NCBI GenBank assembly: GCA_027484315.1
Contig: JAIXTE010000074.1
Span: 1-53,896 of the forward strand
Source of the DNA: Burkholderiales bacterium
GTDB lineage: Bacteria; Pseudomonadota; Gammaproteobacteria; Burkholderiales; Burkholderiaceae_B
DNA: 53,896 nt
Direction: 5' to 3'
A program made the translations under genes and the position numbers. Each line of letters begins with the position of its first letter. Position 1 is the stretch's first letter. The notes under the pieces are model-generated. The model had not been told where the DNA came from. It was given only the letters and a program-made list of their open reading frames with translations, and searched no databases. Shown here in pieces: positions 33,339 through 43,209 of this stretch.

Positions 33339-35591
33339 ATGGCCTTCGAATTGGACCTTGACGCATCGCGCGGCATATTTTTTACAGAAGCCCGGCAATT
33401 GCTTGCTGAGGTGGAAAGCCATGTCTTGCAACTGGAGCAAAACCCCAACGACATTGAAGTGCTGAATGCCGCCTTTCGCGCAGCTCACACCATCAAGGGC
33501 AGTGCGGGCGTATTCGGCCTCATGGTGATTACCCACTTTGTGCACGACCTGGAAACGGTACTGGATCGAGTGCGAAACGCTGAAATCGGGTTTGATGCGA
33601 ACATGAGCACCCTGGTTCTGGAATGTCGCGATCACATTTCCGAGTTGGTTGACTGTATCGAGGCTGGCGGCGACGCTGAGCATGTCAGCCCCGATATGGC
33701 GACTTCTCAAGCCGGGCTGACAGCTCGCCTGAAGGCTTACCTGTTGCAGGAGGATGCATCGCCGCCCTCGGCACCAGAAACGCCTGTTGTGGTGCAGACC
33801 GAGCCCGCAGCCAAGTCAAGTCAAACCTGGCATGTGTCGGTGCGGCTTGGCCGCAGCACTCTGTGCGACGGCTTTGATCCTGCACCGATTTTTTCTTACA
33901 TGGACAGCTATGGCGATGTGCAGGCGGTGATTCCCGTTCTGGACGCCTTGCCCAGTTTCGCAAACCTCGACCCGGAAGCTTGCTACCTTGGTTTTGAGCT
34001 TCGCTTTGAAACCGACAAAGGGCTTGCAGGCGTTGAAGATGCTTTCGAGTTTCTGACTGAAGAAAGCAGAGTACGCATACTGCCCCACAACTGCACGCCC
34101 GAGCAATGGGATGCCTTGATACAAGCCATGCCCGAAGGCGCAGAACGGGCGGAAGAATTGCTTCATCAAGCCGGGTTCTTCCGTCCGGCAAATGTTCAGC
34201 AAAGCAACCTGGCGCCGGCTCAGTGCGAGCAAGAGGACTTTTCAGCCGTTTCAGATCAGGCGACCTTGCCCGCACTGCCTGCAGGCAATTCGTCAGCGAA
34301 TGTTGCGACCAGCCTGGCCAAAGCCAAATCGGCTGGCAAAGCCACTCCGGTCAGTTCGTTCATTCGCGTGCCTTCGGACAAACTGGATGCGCTCATCAAC
34401 CTGGTGGGCGAACTGGTGATTGCCAACGCGGGCACTGTGGAGCAGGCCAAGCACCTCAACCACACGGCCATGCTGGAATCTACCAGCGCTGTAGCTGGTC
34501 TGATTGAAGAAATCCGCGATGGTGCACTGGGTTTGCGCATGGTGCAAATCGGTGAAACTTTTCAGCGCTTTCAGCGCGTGGTGCGCGACACGGCCATGGG
34601 CCTGGGCAAACAGATTCAGCTTGAGATTTCCGGGGAAGACACCGAACTGGACAAGTCAGTGGTCGAGAAAATTGGCGACCCCTTGATGCACCTGGTACGC
34701 AATGCGCTGGACCACGGGCTTGAAACCCCGGAAGAACGGACTGCTGCCGGCAAACCAGCCACAGGCAGGCTTCAATTGAATGCTTACCACGACAGCGGGC
34801 ATATCGTGATTGAAGTTCAAGACGATGGCCGTGGCCTGGCGCGCGAGAAGATTCTCAAGAAAGCCATTGAGAAAGGCATTGTTTCGCCTGAGCAAATCCT
34901 CACCGATGCCGAAGTCAACATGCTGATTTTTGCACCAGGATTTTCGACGGCCGACAAAGTGACCGATATTTCAGGTCGTGGTGTGGGCATGGACGTGGTG
35001 AAGCGAAATATCGAAGCGCTGCGCGGTTCGGTGCAAGTGCGTTCACGCGTGGGGCAGGGCTGTACTTTCGAGATTCGCCTGCCACTGACCCTCGCAATCA
35101 TCGATGGGTTCCTGATCGGCGTGGGTGGCTCGGTTTACGTCATTCCGCTTTCTTATGTGCGCGAATGCCTGGAGCTTTCAGCCGATGCCTTGGGCACTGA
35201 CGACCGCATGGATATTCATTACGACTTGCGCGGCGAATTTTTGCCCTGTGTGCGTTTGCGCAAGGTGTTTCACCCGAGGGCATCAAGACCGAAGCGCGAG
35301 AACATCATTGTGGTCAGCTTCGGCGGAATGAAGGCAGGCATTGTGGCCGACCAGTTGCATGGCGAGTCACAAACCGTGATCAAGCCACTGGGCAACCTGT
35401 TTGAGCAGAACAAGGCCATTAGTGGCGCGACCATCATGGGCAACGGGGATGTGGCACTGATTCTCGACGTACCCAAACTGATCAATGAAGTGAGCAGCAT
35501 TTCTACAAAAACGGCGGAGCTGGAAACCAGCCGGCATGCCATTGAACAACCGGCAGTTCCAAGCCACAGCCTTGAACGGGCTGGTGCGTAA
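33339..35591 (+). CDS. cheA: chemotaxis histidine kinase CheA
   Basis: 750 residues. N-terminal HPt domain with phospho-acceptor His50 in [14 protein letters not shown] central region (about 165-255) with a conserved [18 protein letters not shown] block lies where P2 is expected. P3 dimerisation and the ATPase domain follow: N box [15 protein letters not shown]1 DDGRGL and [12 protein letters not shown]. The C-terminal CheW-like domain includes [14 protein letters not shown]. It phosphorylates the CheY-like regulator upstream. Only 3 bases separate it from the STAS gene. Confidence 0.95.
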   Translation: MAFELDLDASRGIFFTEARQLLAEVESHVLQLEQNPNDIEVLNAAFRAAHTIKGSAGVFGLMVITHFVHDLETVLDRVRNAEIGFDANMSTLVLECRDHISELVDCIEAGGDAEHVSPDMATSQAGLTARLKAYLLQEDASPPSAPETPVVVQTEPAAKSSQTWHVSVRLGRSTLCDGFDPAPIFSYMDSYGDVQAVIPVLDALPSFANLDPEACYLGFELRFETDKGLAGVEDAFEFLTEESRVRILPHNCTPEQWDALIQAMPEGAERAEELLHQAGFFRPANVQQSNLAPAQCEQEDFSAVSDQATLPALPAGNSSANVATSLAKAKSAGKATPVSSFIRVPSDKLDALINLVGELVIANAGTVEQAKHLNHTAMLESTSAVAGLIEEIRDGALGLRMVQIGETFQRFQRVVRDTAMGLGKQIQLEISGEDTELDKSVVEKIGDPLMHLVRNALDHGLETPEERTAAGKPATGRLQLNAYHDSGHIVIEVQDDGRGLAREKILKKAIEKGIVSPEQILTDAEVNMLIFAPGFSTADKVTDISGRGVGMDVVKRNIEALRGSVQVRSRVGQGCTFEIRLPLTLAIIDGFLIGVGGSVYVIPLSYVRECLELSADALGTDDRMDIHYDLRGEFLPCVRLRKVFHPRASRPKRENIIVVSFGGMKAGIVADQLHGESQTVIKPLGNLFEQNKAISGATIMGNGDVALILDVPKLINEVSSISTKTAELETSRHAIEQPAVPSHSLERAGA

Positions 35592-35611
35592 TCACATACA
35601 GGATGAAAAAC

Positions 35612-37516
35612 ATGGGTGCATTTGATTTTTTTGGCAAGAAACAGATAACAGAACAAACCGAAGCCCTTGAGGCGATGCAACGCAAGTTGAGCGAATGTGA
35701 GTTTGTCTTGACTGCGGTGAGCAAGGCGCAAGCCATGATCGAGTTCAAGATGGATGGAACCATCATCACTGCGAATGACAACTTCCTGCGCACCTTAGGC
35801 TACACACTTGACGAGATCAAGGGCAAGCACCACAGCATGTTCGCTGACACCGGAATCAGTGGTTCGATTGAATACCGCCAGTTCTGGGACAAGCTGAACC
35901 GGGGCGAATACGATGCGGGTCAATACAGGCGCATTGGCAAAGGCGGTAAAGAGGTCTGGATTGAAGCCAGCTACAACCCGATCATGGATGCTACTGGCAA
36001 GCCTTACAAAGTGGTGAAGTTTGCCACTGACATTACCCAGGCTACATTCAGCGCAATCTTCAACAGGCGTGCACTGGGCGGCCTGGAGAACGTTGAAGTG
36101 AACGTGATGTTGGCTGATGCCAATTTCAATATTGTGTACGGCAATGCGTCGCTGACTGACATGTTGCGCCGGGCTGAAAGCGATATTCGCAAAGACTTGC
36201 CTCATTTCAATGCAAGCAAAATCGTGGGTACCAACATTGATGTGTTCCATAAAAATCCGTCGCACCAGCGAGGCATGCTGGCCAACCTGAAAGGCACGCA
36301 CAAAACCGAGCTTAAAGTGGGTTCCTGCACTTTCGACCTCACGGTGAATCCGATTGACGACGACCATGGTGCTCGTCTGGGCTATGTGGTGGAATGGCGT
36401 GATCGAACTGCCGAAGTGGCCATGGAAGCGGAAATTTCAAGCGTGGTGGCCCGCGCGGCAGACGGCGATTTCAGTGACCGCATTCGTGAAGACAACAAGC
36501 GCGGATTCTTCAAAACCCTTGCACAAAACGTCAATGGCTTGCTGACCACCACGTCGGTGGGCCTGGAAGATGTGGGTCGCGTTTTGAAATTGCTGGCCAA
36601 TGGCAACATGACCCAGAAAATCACAGCCGATTACAAAGGATTGTTTGGTGATGTCAAGAATGATGTGAACGCCACCATCGACCGTTTGAGCGATGTGATT
36701 GAAGACGTTCGTGGCAACGCCGATTCACTGACCAATGCAGCTCGTGAAATTTCCAAGACATCGCAAAGTTTGTCACAAGGAGCAAGCAGCCAGGCCGCTG
36801 GTGTGGAAGAAGTATCCGCGAGCATTGAACAAATGGCAGGTTCCATCAAGCAAAACAGCGAGAACAGCCGTGTGACCGACCAGATTGCAACCAAGGCTGC
36901 CGAGGAAGCCAAGGAAGGCGGCCGCGCCGTGATTGAAACCGTGAACGCGATGAAGGCGATTGCCGGAAAAATCAGCATCGTGGATGACATTGCCTACCAA
37001 ACAAACTTGTTGGCCTTGAATGCGGCGATTGAAGCGGCCCGTGCGGGTGAGCACGGCAAAGGCTTCGCTGTGGTGGCCGCTGAAGTGCGCAAGCTGGCGG
37101 AACGCAGCCAGGTGGCCGCACAGGAAATTGGTGATTTGGCCAGCAGCAGTGTGAAGCAGGCGGAGCGGGCAGGCAGCTTGCTGCAAGAGATGGTTCCCGC
37201 AATCAATCGAACCTCTGATCTGGTGCAGGAAATTACTGCAGCGTCGAACGAGCAAACCAATGGCGTTGCGCAGATCAACCAGGCCATGATGAGCCTGAAC
37301 CAGCAAACCCAGCAGAACGCAGCCGCGTCTGAAGAGTTGGCGGCAACCGCAGAAGAAATGAGTGGCCAGGCCAGTATGCTGAATAATGCCATGAGTTTCT
37401 TTGACACTGGAAGCAGTCGCCCCCGTGCAAAAGTCCGCCAGACGGAACGTAGGCCAGTAGGCAAGTCCAGTGCCCCGCACAGTGCAGATGCTTTTGACAG
37501 CTTTGATGAGTTTTAA
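35612..37516 (+). CDS. cytoplasmic PAS-containing chemoreceptor
   Basis: 634 residues, no membrane segments. A PAS domain at about residues 30-150 ([36 protein letters not shown]), a second PAS-like region about 155-270, then a HAMP-like linker (about 275-370) and an MCP signalling domain with tip [35 protein letters not shown]. It likely senses an internal redox, oxygen or metabolic signal. Start 35612 is chosen because AGGA lies 8 bases upstream; ATG 35603 is possible. Confidence 0.92.
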   Translation: MGAFDFFGKKQITEQTEALEAMQRKLSECEFVLTAVSKAQAMIEFKMDGTIITANDNFLRTLGYTLDEIKGKHHSMFADTGISGSIEYRQFWDKLNRGEYDAGQYRRIGKGGKEVWIEASYNPIMDATGKPYKVVKFATDITQATFSAIFNRRALGGLENVEVNVMLADANFNIVYGNASLTDMLRRAESDIRKDLPHFNASKIVGTNIDVFHKNPSHQRGMLANLKGTHKTELKVGSCTFDLTVNPIDDDHGARLGYVVEWRDRTAEVAMEAEISSVVARAADGDFSDRIREDNKRGFFKTLAQNVNGLLTTTSVGLEDVGRVLKLLANGNMTQKITADYKGLFGDVKNDVNATIDRLSDVIEDVRGNADSLTNAAREISKTSQSLSQGASSQAAGVEEVSASIEQMAGSIKQNSENSRVTDQIATKAAEEAKEGGRAVIETVNAMKAIAGKISIVDDIAYQTNLLALNAAIEAARAGEHGKGFAVVAAEVRKLAERSQVAAQEIGDLASSSVKQAERAGSLLQEMVPAINRTSDLVQEITAASNEQTNGVAQINQAMMSLNQQTQQNAAASEELAATAEEMSGQASMLNNAMSFFDTGSSRPRAKVRQTERRPVGKSSAPHSADAFDSFDEF

Positions 37517-37529
37517 GGAAACATTCGAC

Positions 37530-38057
37530 ATGAACAACATCAATGAACAATTGGCCAAGGCCATTGAGAGTGACAGCGCCAGCCACCAGTACCTGACTTT
37601 TCAGGTACATGATCAAAAGCTGGCGGTTGAAATTCTTCGAATCAAGGAGATCATCGAATTTGGCCGCATCACGGTGGTGCCCATGATGCAGCAATGCATC
37701 AGTGGCGTGATCAACCTTCGCGGTTCTGTAGTTCCTGTGGTGGACTTGAGTGCACGATTTGGTCAAGGCAAAACAGAAGTCAATCGCCGAACCTGTATTG
37801 TGATTCTTGAGTCACAAATGGCCGAGGAAACCCAGGTGGTTGGTTTCATGGTGGATGCAGTGAATGCGGTTGTTGATATCGCAGCGGAGTCGATTTCGCC
37901 GCCACCACAGTTTGGTGCTGGTGTACGAACCGACTTCCTGCGAGGAATTGGCAAGGTCGATGAAGAGTTTGTTCTGGTACTGAATGTTGAGCGTTTGCTG
38001 GACTTCGACATTCCTTCTGACCTTGAGGAAGTGGCCGCTACAGCTGCGATCGCTTAA
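37530..38057 (+). CDS. cheW: chemotaxis adaptor CheW
   Basis: 175 residues. The CheW fold is clear: YLTFQVHDQKLAVEILRIKEII, then ISGVINLRGSVVPVVDLSARF, and the C-terminal FLRGIGKVDEEFVLVLNVERLL. It bridges receptors and CheA. AAGGAAAC precedes ATG 37530; an earlier frame start at 37470 overlaps the receptor gene. Last gene of the operon; structured element copy 2 lies about 100 bases downstream. Confidence 0.94.
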   Translation: MNNINEQLAKAIESDSASHQYLTFQVHDQKLAVEILRIKEIIEFGRITVVPMMQQCISGVINLRGSVVPVVDLSARFGQGKTEVNRRTCIVILESQMAEETQVVGFMVDAVNAVVDIAAESISPPPQFGAGVRTDFLRGIGKVDEEFVLVLNVERLLDFDIPSDLEEVAATAAIA

Positions 38058-38162
38058 GCACGCGTAGACATTGCTGATGCTGCGACGCTTGGCTAACTTA
38101 GTTGGGCAGAAGCCGCAAAGCCCGGCTACCCTGAGCACTCGCATTGCCAGAAAACCTGTACT

Positions 38163-38261
38163 CCCTTTTGATTGAACCCATCGCTCACTGAATTCGGCAA
38201 AACAGACAGCCGAATTCAGTGTTGCCCCCCTGGGCACACGCGCCGGATTCAATCCAAAGGG
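38163..38261 (+). repeat. three-way-junction structured element, copy 2
   Basis: Outer helix CCCTTT..GATTGAA.CC (38163-38178) against 38245-38261. Hairpin A is a perfect 13-base stem, CACTGAATTCGGC (38186-38198) with 38209-38221, loop AAAACAGACA. Hairpin B follows after one base: TGCCC 38223, loop CCCT, GGGCA 38232. A weaker extension (38150-38160 with 38287-38296) is possible. The rest of 38058-38540 holds further palindromes and no gene. Confidence 0.75.
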
Positions 38262-38276
38262 CAAATATCACGATGT

Positions 38277-38303
38277 CTGCTGGAAATACAGATTTCCAAG
38301 CAG
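38277..38303 (+). other. hairpin next to element copy 2
   Basis: CTGC-TGGAAAT, loop ACAG, ATTTCCA-A-GCAG: 11 pairs with one bulged A. It lies 15 bases beyond the outer helix of the structured element. Confidence 0.55.
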
Positions 38304-38540
38304 GCTGTCCAATTGATCTGAAGGCTCCCAACACAACGAGTAGTCTCACCCAGCAACCTGCAGGCTGCAGCAACCGCACCCCCCTAGCCGGACCCTGCAT
38401 TTGACCTTCCTCTGACTTGCAGCTAGCGTACTTCCAAACAAGCTGCGAAAAGCCGTTCAACACCCACCTCGGGGATAGCCCCTTGTCCGTGCTTCATGAG
38501 AAACCAGATCTGTCCAACATCATTCTGGGGCGAATAAAGG

Positions 38541-39572
38541 ATGTATTCATTTAAACAGGTTCTAGACTTGGCCGACAGCACCGCTCGCGCTCAGCAGCGT
38601 ATGGTGTTTTCAGGGCTTTCGTTTCTGATTGTCCTGTTTCTTGCGCCAGGTGGTGCAATATCCGGCGATCCTGTCATGTTGTCCTGGATGGGGCTGTTGA
38701 CTGTGCATTTTTCGGCGGCCATGTTGCAGGCCTGGTTGATTTCTCGTCAGGAAGTTCACTGGGAAAAAATCGAGCTTCCCAGTTACTTGCTGGATCTGCC
38801 GTTGATTGGTATGGGGCTTGCTGTTGCCGGTGAATATCTCGCCGTGTTTTCACCTTTGCTGGCGGTGGTGGCCCTGGTTCGTGGCATACGGTATGGGCCT
38901 TGCATGCTGGCCAGTCACACTGTAGTGGCCGTGGTCATTGTGCTGTTGTTGAGTTGGTTTGTTCCATTCTGGGGTGCGTACGACATTCTTGTTCTCGCCA
39001 ATCTGTTTTTGCTGCTTATTTTGCCTGTTCAGTTTTATGGTGTCAGCGTCAAGATTCAGGCCAGTTCAAGATTGCTGCGACAGGAAAACCTGACAGACCC
39101 CTTGACCCGCAGCTTGAACCGCAAAGCACTGGAAGCCGCAGTTTGGCGTGTATTGAACACGAGAGAACCTTTTGTCATTTCCTTTCTCGATCTGGACAAT
39201 TTCAAGATGGTGAACGACACGATGGGTCATGCCACAGGCGACAAATTGTTGCGGCGCCTGTGTGCAAAACTGTCCTTGAGGTTGCGTGTTGAAGACAAGG
39301 TGTATCGAATTTCCGGTGATGAGTTTGTAGTACTCAGTGTGGGTGCCGTACGCCAGGAACTGGCAGAAAGTTTGGGGCAGCGAATACAGGCTGCGATTGC
39401 CGAGGTGGTGCAGTACACCTGTCCCGAGCTGCCTGTTTCAGCCAGTGTCGGGGTAATTGTCGTGAACACCTTTGAAGACGTTAGTCTTGAACAACTCCTG
39501 CTTGCAGCTGACCAGTTGATGTACCAGGCCAAGAAGGCTGGCAAAAACCGGGTGCTGGTGGAACAGGTTTAA
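38541..39572 (+). CDS. membrane-bound GGDEF diguanylate cyclase
   Basis: 343 residues. About five N-terminal membrane segments (residues 22-170) form a sensor-like region, followed by a GGDEF domain at about 180-343: DPLTRSLNRKAL, FLDLDNFKMVNDTMGHATGDKLL and the active-site RISGDEFVVL, where Ser replaces the first Gly. Such a change may still be active. It would make c-di-GMP from GTP. Position between the chemosensory operon and ectoine genes gives no firm clue to its signal. Confidence 0.88.
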   Translation: MYSFKQVLDLADSTARAQQRMVFSGLSFLIVLFLAPGGAISGDPVMLSWMGLLTVHFSAAMLQAWLISRQEVHWEKIELPSYLLDLPLIGMGLAVAGEYLAVFSPLLAVVALVRGIRYGPCMLASHTVVAVVIVLLLSWFVPFWGAYDILVLANLFLLLILPVQFYGVSVKIQASSRLLRQENLTDPLTRSLNRKALEAAVWRVLNTREPFVISFLDLDNFKMVNDTMGHATGDKLLRRLCAKLSLRLRVEDKVYRISGDEFVVLSVGAVRQELAESLGQRIQAAIAEVVQYTCPELPVSASVGVIVVNTFEDVSLEQLLLAADQLMYQAKKAGKNRVLVEQV

Positions 39573-39832
39573 CTGCCAGTGGGGTATTGTTGCGCGTGAT
39601 TTTTCGTGTCGCTGCTCAGGCAAAGTGATTCAGTCTGATGCGGAGGTGAAACAGGTGTTTGTAGATCAGGTGCGTTGTGGGTGTAGCTGCATTCTGCAAT
39701 GTCGCCGTAATGGGAGTCTGCTTTTATGAACGCTTTTCCCAGTTGAACCGACACAAAAACTGCCATGAAACTCGCAACACCGAACCACAACAATATTCTG
39801 TTGCGGCGAAAAATCGCACCTGAGTTAATCAT
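39569..39832 (-). CDS. hypothetical small membrane protein
   Basis: 87 residues with one N-terminal hydrophobic segment (ILLWFGVASFMAVFVSVQLG) and a polar Cys-containing tail. It overlaps the end of the diguanylate cyclase gene by 4 bases on the opposite strand. The ribosome-binding site is poor. It may be real, but coding evidence is limited to the clean signal-anchor-like start. Confidence 0.4.
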   Translation of the reverse strand: MINSGAIFRRNRILLWFGVASFMAVFVSVQLGKAFIKADSHYGDIAECSYTHNAPDLQTPVSPPHQTESLCLSSDTKNHAQQYPTGS

Positions 39833-39910
39833 GGAAACCAGCCAAACCCTTGAAATGAAATTGTTTTAGATTGTTAACCAGTATCAGGACAATTCAATAG
39901 TTTGTTAATT

Positions 39911-40426
39911 CTATTTGACCGGCTTGTCCAGCTCGCCCACATCCAGAATGGGCGCAGCATCCATCGATTCAGCACCCAGCAGAATGGTGACTCTGCCCAA
40001 TACCGACGCGATCAGATGCTGTTCCCAGCTTTGTAACAGACCGAAGCGCTCGGCGAATCGGGTTTGAAGGCTTGATGGCGCATCGTTCACCTCATGCTTG
40101 CCCTTTTCGGTCAACACGACTTCCAGGCGGCGCTTGTCCACATTGCTGCGAATTTTCTCGATCAGTCCACGTCCTTCAAGTTTTTGAAGGATTACGGTAG
40201 ACGTGACAGGGGAGAGGCTGAGCGATTTGGCCAGTTCGCCTGGAGATATGCCCGGGTTGTCAGCCACCGATTGCAGCGTCAACAATTCAGAGGTTGCCAT
40301 GTCTGCCTGTTTGGCCAGCTCTCGGGCGCTTGATTCCGTGGCACGAATAATTCTGCGAAGCGCAATCAGTGAGTCTTGTAAAGTGCTGTCCATATTCGCC
40401 AACCCGGTAATTTGATTCAGTTTCAT
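39911..40426 (-). CDS. ectR: MarR-family regulator, probable EctR
   Basis: 171 residues. Winged helix-turn-helix of the MarR family: SPGELAKSLSLSPVTSTVILQKLEGRGLIEKIRSNVDKRRLEVVLTEKG covers the recognition helix and wing. It is divergent from ectABC, the arrangement of EctR1 in methylotrophs, where it represses ectoine synthesis at low salt. ATG 40426 is used; Met at 40393 is an alternative. The role is inferred from position. Confidence 0.82.
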   Translation of the reverse strand: MKLNQITGLANMDSTLQDSLIALRRIIRATESSARELAKQADMATSELLTLQSVADNPGISPGELAKSLSLSPVTSTVILQKLEGRGLIEKIRSNVDKRRLEVVLTEKGKHEVNDAPSSLQTRFAERFGLLQSWEQHLIASVLGRVTILLGAESMDAAPILDVGELDKPVK

Positions 40427-40484
40427 GAATTGTAGTGATTAACAAGCTGAAGCAGTTGGAAAAACTTGCGCTTAGAGCAAACAC

Positions 40485-40503
40485 CCCAAATTTTACATTT
40501 GGG
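40485..40503. promoter_or_regulatory. inverted repeat in ectR-ectA intergenic region
   Basis: CCCAAAT, loop TTTAC, ATTTGGG: perfect 7-base inverted repeat about 60 bases before the ectR start. It could be an EctR operator or a leader hairpin. Confidence 0.4.
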
Positions 40504-40531
40504 CTGGTCAGTTCATGCGGTGGTGGTTGGT

Positions 40532-40560
40532 TTGCATTGATTCATAAAATAAACTATTAT
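40532..40560 (+). promoter_or_regulatory. sigma-70-type promoter for ectABC
   Basis: TTGCAT, 17 bases, TATTAT in an AT-rich stretch, 128 bases before ectA. The spacing is ideal; the long leader is unexplained. EctR could act here. Confidence 0.6.
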
Positions 40561-40688
40561 TGTGTTGTTCTTTCATAAAAACTCTTCAACTATCTGAAAA
40601 ATATCCAGTGAGTTTTTACGAAAGGATGAGAAGCAGTTTTGTTTTTAATAACAAGTGGACCTGCCAATAACAGGGCCACCTCATCCAG

Positions 40689-41189
40689 ATGTCAAGAAAC
40701 GAAGTGGTCTTGCGCTGTCCTGTGCTTGAAGATGGTGCTGCTGTTTTTGATCTTGTTGACACGTGCAAACCTTTGGACCTGAATTCCCATTACATGTACC
40801 TGCTGCAGTGCAGCCATTTTTCGTCGACTTGCGTGGTCGCAAGCCAGTATGGCCAGGTTGTCGCTTGGGCCTCCGGGTATATTCTTCCACAGCACCCCGA
40901 CACATTCTTTGTATGGCAAGTGGCCGTTGGTGAAGCAGTACGTGGCCAGGGTTTGGCCAAACGTCTGATCAATTGGGTTCTTGCCCAACAGCGCGGCATT
41001 CAAAAAATTCACACCTCCATCACGCCCGACAATGCGGCGTCGTGGGCTCTTTTCAAGTCATTGGCCCGTGATTGGGGTGGTGACTTGTCATCCTGGGACT
41101 GGTTTGAACAACAGTCTCACTTCGGCGGTCGTCACTGCACAGAGGTGCTTGTGGAAATCGTCTTGCCAACTCAAGGAGTACAACAATGA
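40689..41189 (+). CDS. ectA: L-2,4-diaminobutyrate acetyltransferase
   Basis: 166-residue GNAT acetyltransferase that makes N-gamma-acetyl-diaminobutyrate, the second step of ectoine synthesis. Family features are LDLNSHYMYLLQCSHF near the N-terminus and the acetyl-CoA loop VAVGEAVRGQGLAKRLI, then SITPDNAASWALFKSLA. ectA-ectB overlap by ATGA. It is the first gene of the operon that follows the promoter at 40532. Confidence 0.94.
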   Translation: MSRNEVVLRCPVLEDGAAVFDLVDTCKPLDLNSHYMYLLQCSHFSSTCVVASQYGQVVAWASGYILPQHPDTFFVWQVAVGEAVRGQGLAKRLINWVLAQQRGIQKIHTSITPDNAASWALFKSLARDWGGDLSSWDWFEQQSHFGGRHCTEVLVEIVLPTQGVQQ

Positions 41190-42520
41190 GTGACCAAAGC
41201 AAATCGATTGACTTTCAAACGCTCAGCAAAATTCGCACATTTCAGAAAAACGAATCGGAAGCGCGCAGTTATTGCCGCAGTTTCCCGACGCTGTTTGTGC
41301 GCGCCAAGGGCAGCACCATGACCGACATGAACGGTCAAGACTATCTCGATTTCCTGTCTGGGGCTGGTTCCTTGAACTATGGTCACAACGATCCAGAGAT
41401 GAAATCGGCATTGCTTGATTACATCGCCGATGATGGCATTGGGCACAGCCTGGACATGCACAGTTCGGCCAAAGCCAAATTCATTGATGCATTCAACCGA
41501 TACATCCTGAAGCCCCGTGGCATGCAGTACCGCATTCAGTTCACCGGCCCAACCGGGACCAATTCAGTGGAAGCTGCAATCAAACTTGCACGCAAAATCA
41601 CCGGCCGCAAGCAGATCATTGCATTCACCAACGGCTTTCATGGTGTCACCCAGGGTGCATTGGCATGTACCGCCAATACCCACCATCGAAGTGCGTCTGC
41701 CGCCACCTTGTGTGGCGTGGACCGTTATCCCTACGATGGTTACATGGGCGAAGGAGTGGACACCACCGAATACCTTGAAAAAATGCTGACTGACAAATCC
41801 AGCGGACAGGATGCACCGGCGGCTGTGATTGTTGAAGGCGTACAGGGCGAGGGCGGCTTGAACCCCGCATCCATGTCGTGGCTTAAAAACCTGGCCCGAA
41901 TTACGCGCAAGGCTGGCGCGATGCTGATTCTGGATGACATTCAGGCAGGTGTTGGCCGCGCAGGCTCGTTTTTCAGTTTTGAGAAAGCAGACATCGAACC
42001 CGACCTGATCTGCCTGTCCAAGTCCCTCTCGGGTATGGGCTTGCCCATGGCGGTCACCCTGATTCGTCCTGATCTGGATTTCTGGAAACCGGGTGAACAC
42101 AACGGCACATTCCGAGGCAACAACCACGCCTTCATCACCGCGGCTGTATCACTTGAAAAGTACTGGTCCAACCCGGCATTCGAGCGGGGTATTGAACAAC
42201 GTGCCGTAGAAGTGCACAAAAGTCTCAACCGGATTTTGCAGGCCAACGACAATATCGCAGTTCAGGTCAAGGGGCGGGGCATGATGCAGGGTATCGAGAT
42301 GCAAAGCGGTGCATTGGCCGACGCTGTTGTGGCCGAATGTTTCAGGCACCACATGATTATTGAAACTTGCGGCAATGAAGGTCAGGTCGTGAAGGTGTTC
42401 GCTGCCTTGAATATTGAAATGGAAGGCCTTAAAAAAGGCCTGGAAATTCTTGAACTGGCCGTGGCCACTGTCAGTGCCAACGCCGATAAAGAGGTACGCA
42501 ACAAAAAGGTGAACGCATGA
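41186..42520 (+). CDS. ectB: diaminobutyrate-2-oxoglutarate transaminase
   Basis: 444-residue PLP-dependent class III aminotransferase that converts aspartate semialdehyde to diaminobutyrate. [53 protein letters not shown] and the PLP Lys in [16 protein letters not shown] are all present. AAGGAG precedes the ATG, which overlaps ectA. Overlaps ectC by ATGA. Confidence 0.95.
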   Translation: MSDQSKSIDFQTLSKIRTFQKNESEARSYCRSFPTLFVRAKGSTMTDMNGQDYLDFLSGAGSLNYGHNDPEMKSALLDYIADDGIGHSLDMHSSAKAKFIDAFNRYILKPRGMQYRIQFTGPTGTNSVEAAIKLARKITGRKQIIAFTNGFHGVTQGALACTANTHHRSASAATLCGVDRYPYDGYMGEGVDTTEYLEKMLTDKSSGQDAPAAVIVEGVQGEGGLNPASMSWLKNLARITRKAGAMLILDDIQAGVGRAGSFFSFEKADIEPDLICLSKSLSGMGLPMAVTLIRPDLDFWKPGEHNGTFRGNNHAFITAAVSLEKYWSNPAFERGIEQRAVEVHKSLNRILQANDNIAVQVKGRGMMQGIEMQSGALADAVVAECFRHHMIIETCGNEGQVVKVFAALNIEMEGLKKGLEILELAVATVSANADKEVRNKKVNA

Positions 42521-42933
42521 TTGTACGAAAACTCAGTGAAGTTGAAGGGACGGACAAGCATGTTCATTCGCGGGGTTGGGACAGTGTCCGCATGCTGTTG
42601 CGCGACGACAGTATGGGTTTCTCTTTCCACATCACCACCATTCACGCCAAAGCTGAATTGCCCATGCATTACAAGAATCACCTGGAGAGCGTGTACTGCA
42701 TCAGTGGGCGAGGTGAAATCAAGAGTCGACTGGATGGCAAGGTGTATCCCATTCAACCGGGAACCATGTACGCGCTGGACCTGAACGATCCGCATGTGCT
42801 GCGTGCATTCGAGGAACCCATGATCATGGCGTGTGTGTTCAATCCGCCTGTTACGGGTGCCGAGGTGCACGATGACACGGGTGCATACCCCGCGCTTGCA
42901 GACAGCGAAACTTACCAGGAGAGCAATCCATGA
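42517..42933 (+). CDS. ectC: ectoine synthase
   Basis: 138-residue cupin that cyclises N-acetyl-diaminobutyrate to ectoine. [48 protein letters not shown] is the family signature with the metal ligands, and [17 protein letters not shown] closes the cupin. Last complete gene of ectABC. No aspartokinase gene follows. Its stop overlaps a short ORF with ectD-like features. Confidence 0.95.
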   Translation: MIVRKLSEVEGTDKHVHSRGWDSVRMLLRDDSMGFSFHITTIHAKAELPMHYKNHLESVYCISGRGEIKSRLDGKVYPIQPGTMYALDLNDPHVLRAFEEPMIMACVFNPPVTGAEVHDDTGAYPALADSETYQESNP

Positions 42934-42992
42934 TTTTGTCTGCCGTCATAGACCCTTACCCCAGCCTGCATATTCAGCCACAGGCCATCTGA
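42930..42992 (+). pseudogene. 20-codon ORF, possible remnant of ectoine hydroxylase ectD
   Basis: ATG 42930 overlaps the ectC stop (ATGA), as elsewhere in the operon, and AGGAGAG lies 8 bases upstream. The peptide ([18 protein letters not shown]...) carries DPYPS, like the DPYPTR/YPSR start of EctD, then stops. No further EctD sequence is visible. It may be a truncated ectD or a chance coupled leader. Confidence 0.35.
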
Positions 42993-43069
42993 ATTTCAGC
43001 CTGATCGGCCCCATTGGCAATTGGATGTTTTTCTCAAGATTCCCTGTTCAGTGATAATTTGTCTGTAGC

Positions 43070-43101
43070 TACCCCAATTAGGGGGAGGGGGTACTCACCC
43101 C
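43070..43101. promoter_or_regulatory. palindromic site and G/C-rich inverted repeat
   Basis: TACCCCAATTAGGGG is a near-perfect palindrome like the site at 31145. It is followed by GGGG-TACTCA-CCCC. It lies 110-140 bases before the kinase gene at 43210 and may bind a shared regulator. Confidence 0.5.
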
Positions 43102-43209
43102 AAGTTGTTAAATTATGTGGAATGCTGTGTGAGCTAGTCTATTTGGCAGCATTTAATAAATAAATCAGCAACGAAGCTGAAAAAATTAAAAACTGGGGCA
43201 AACAAATTA

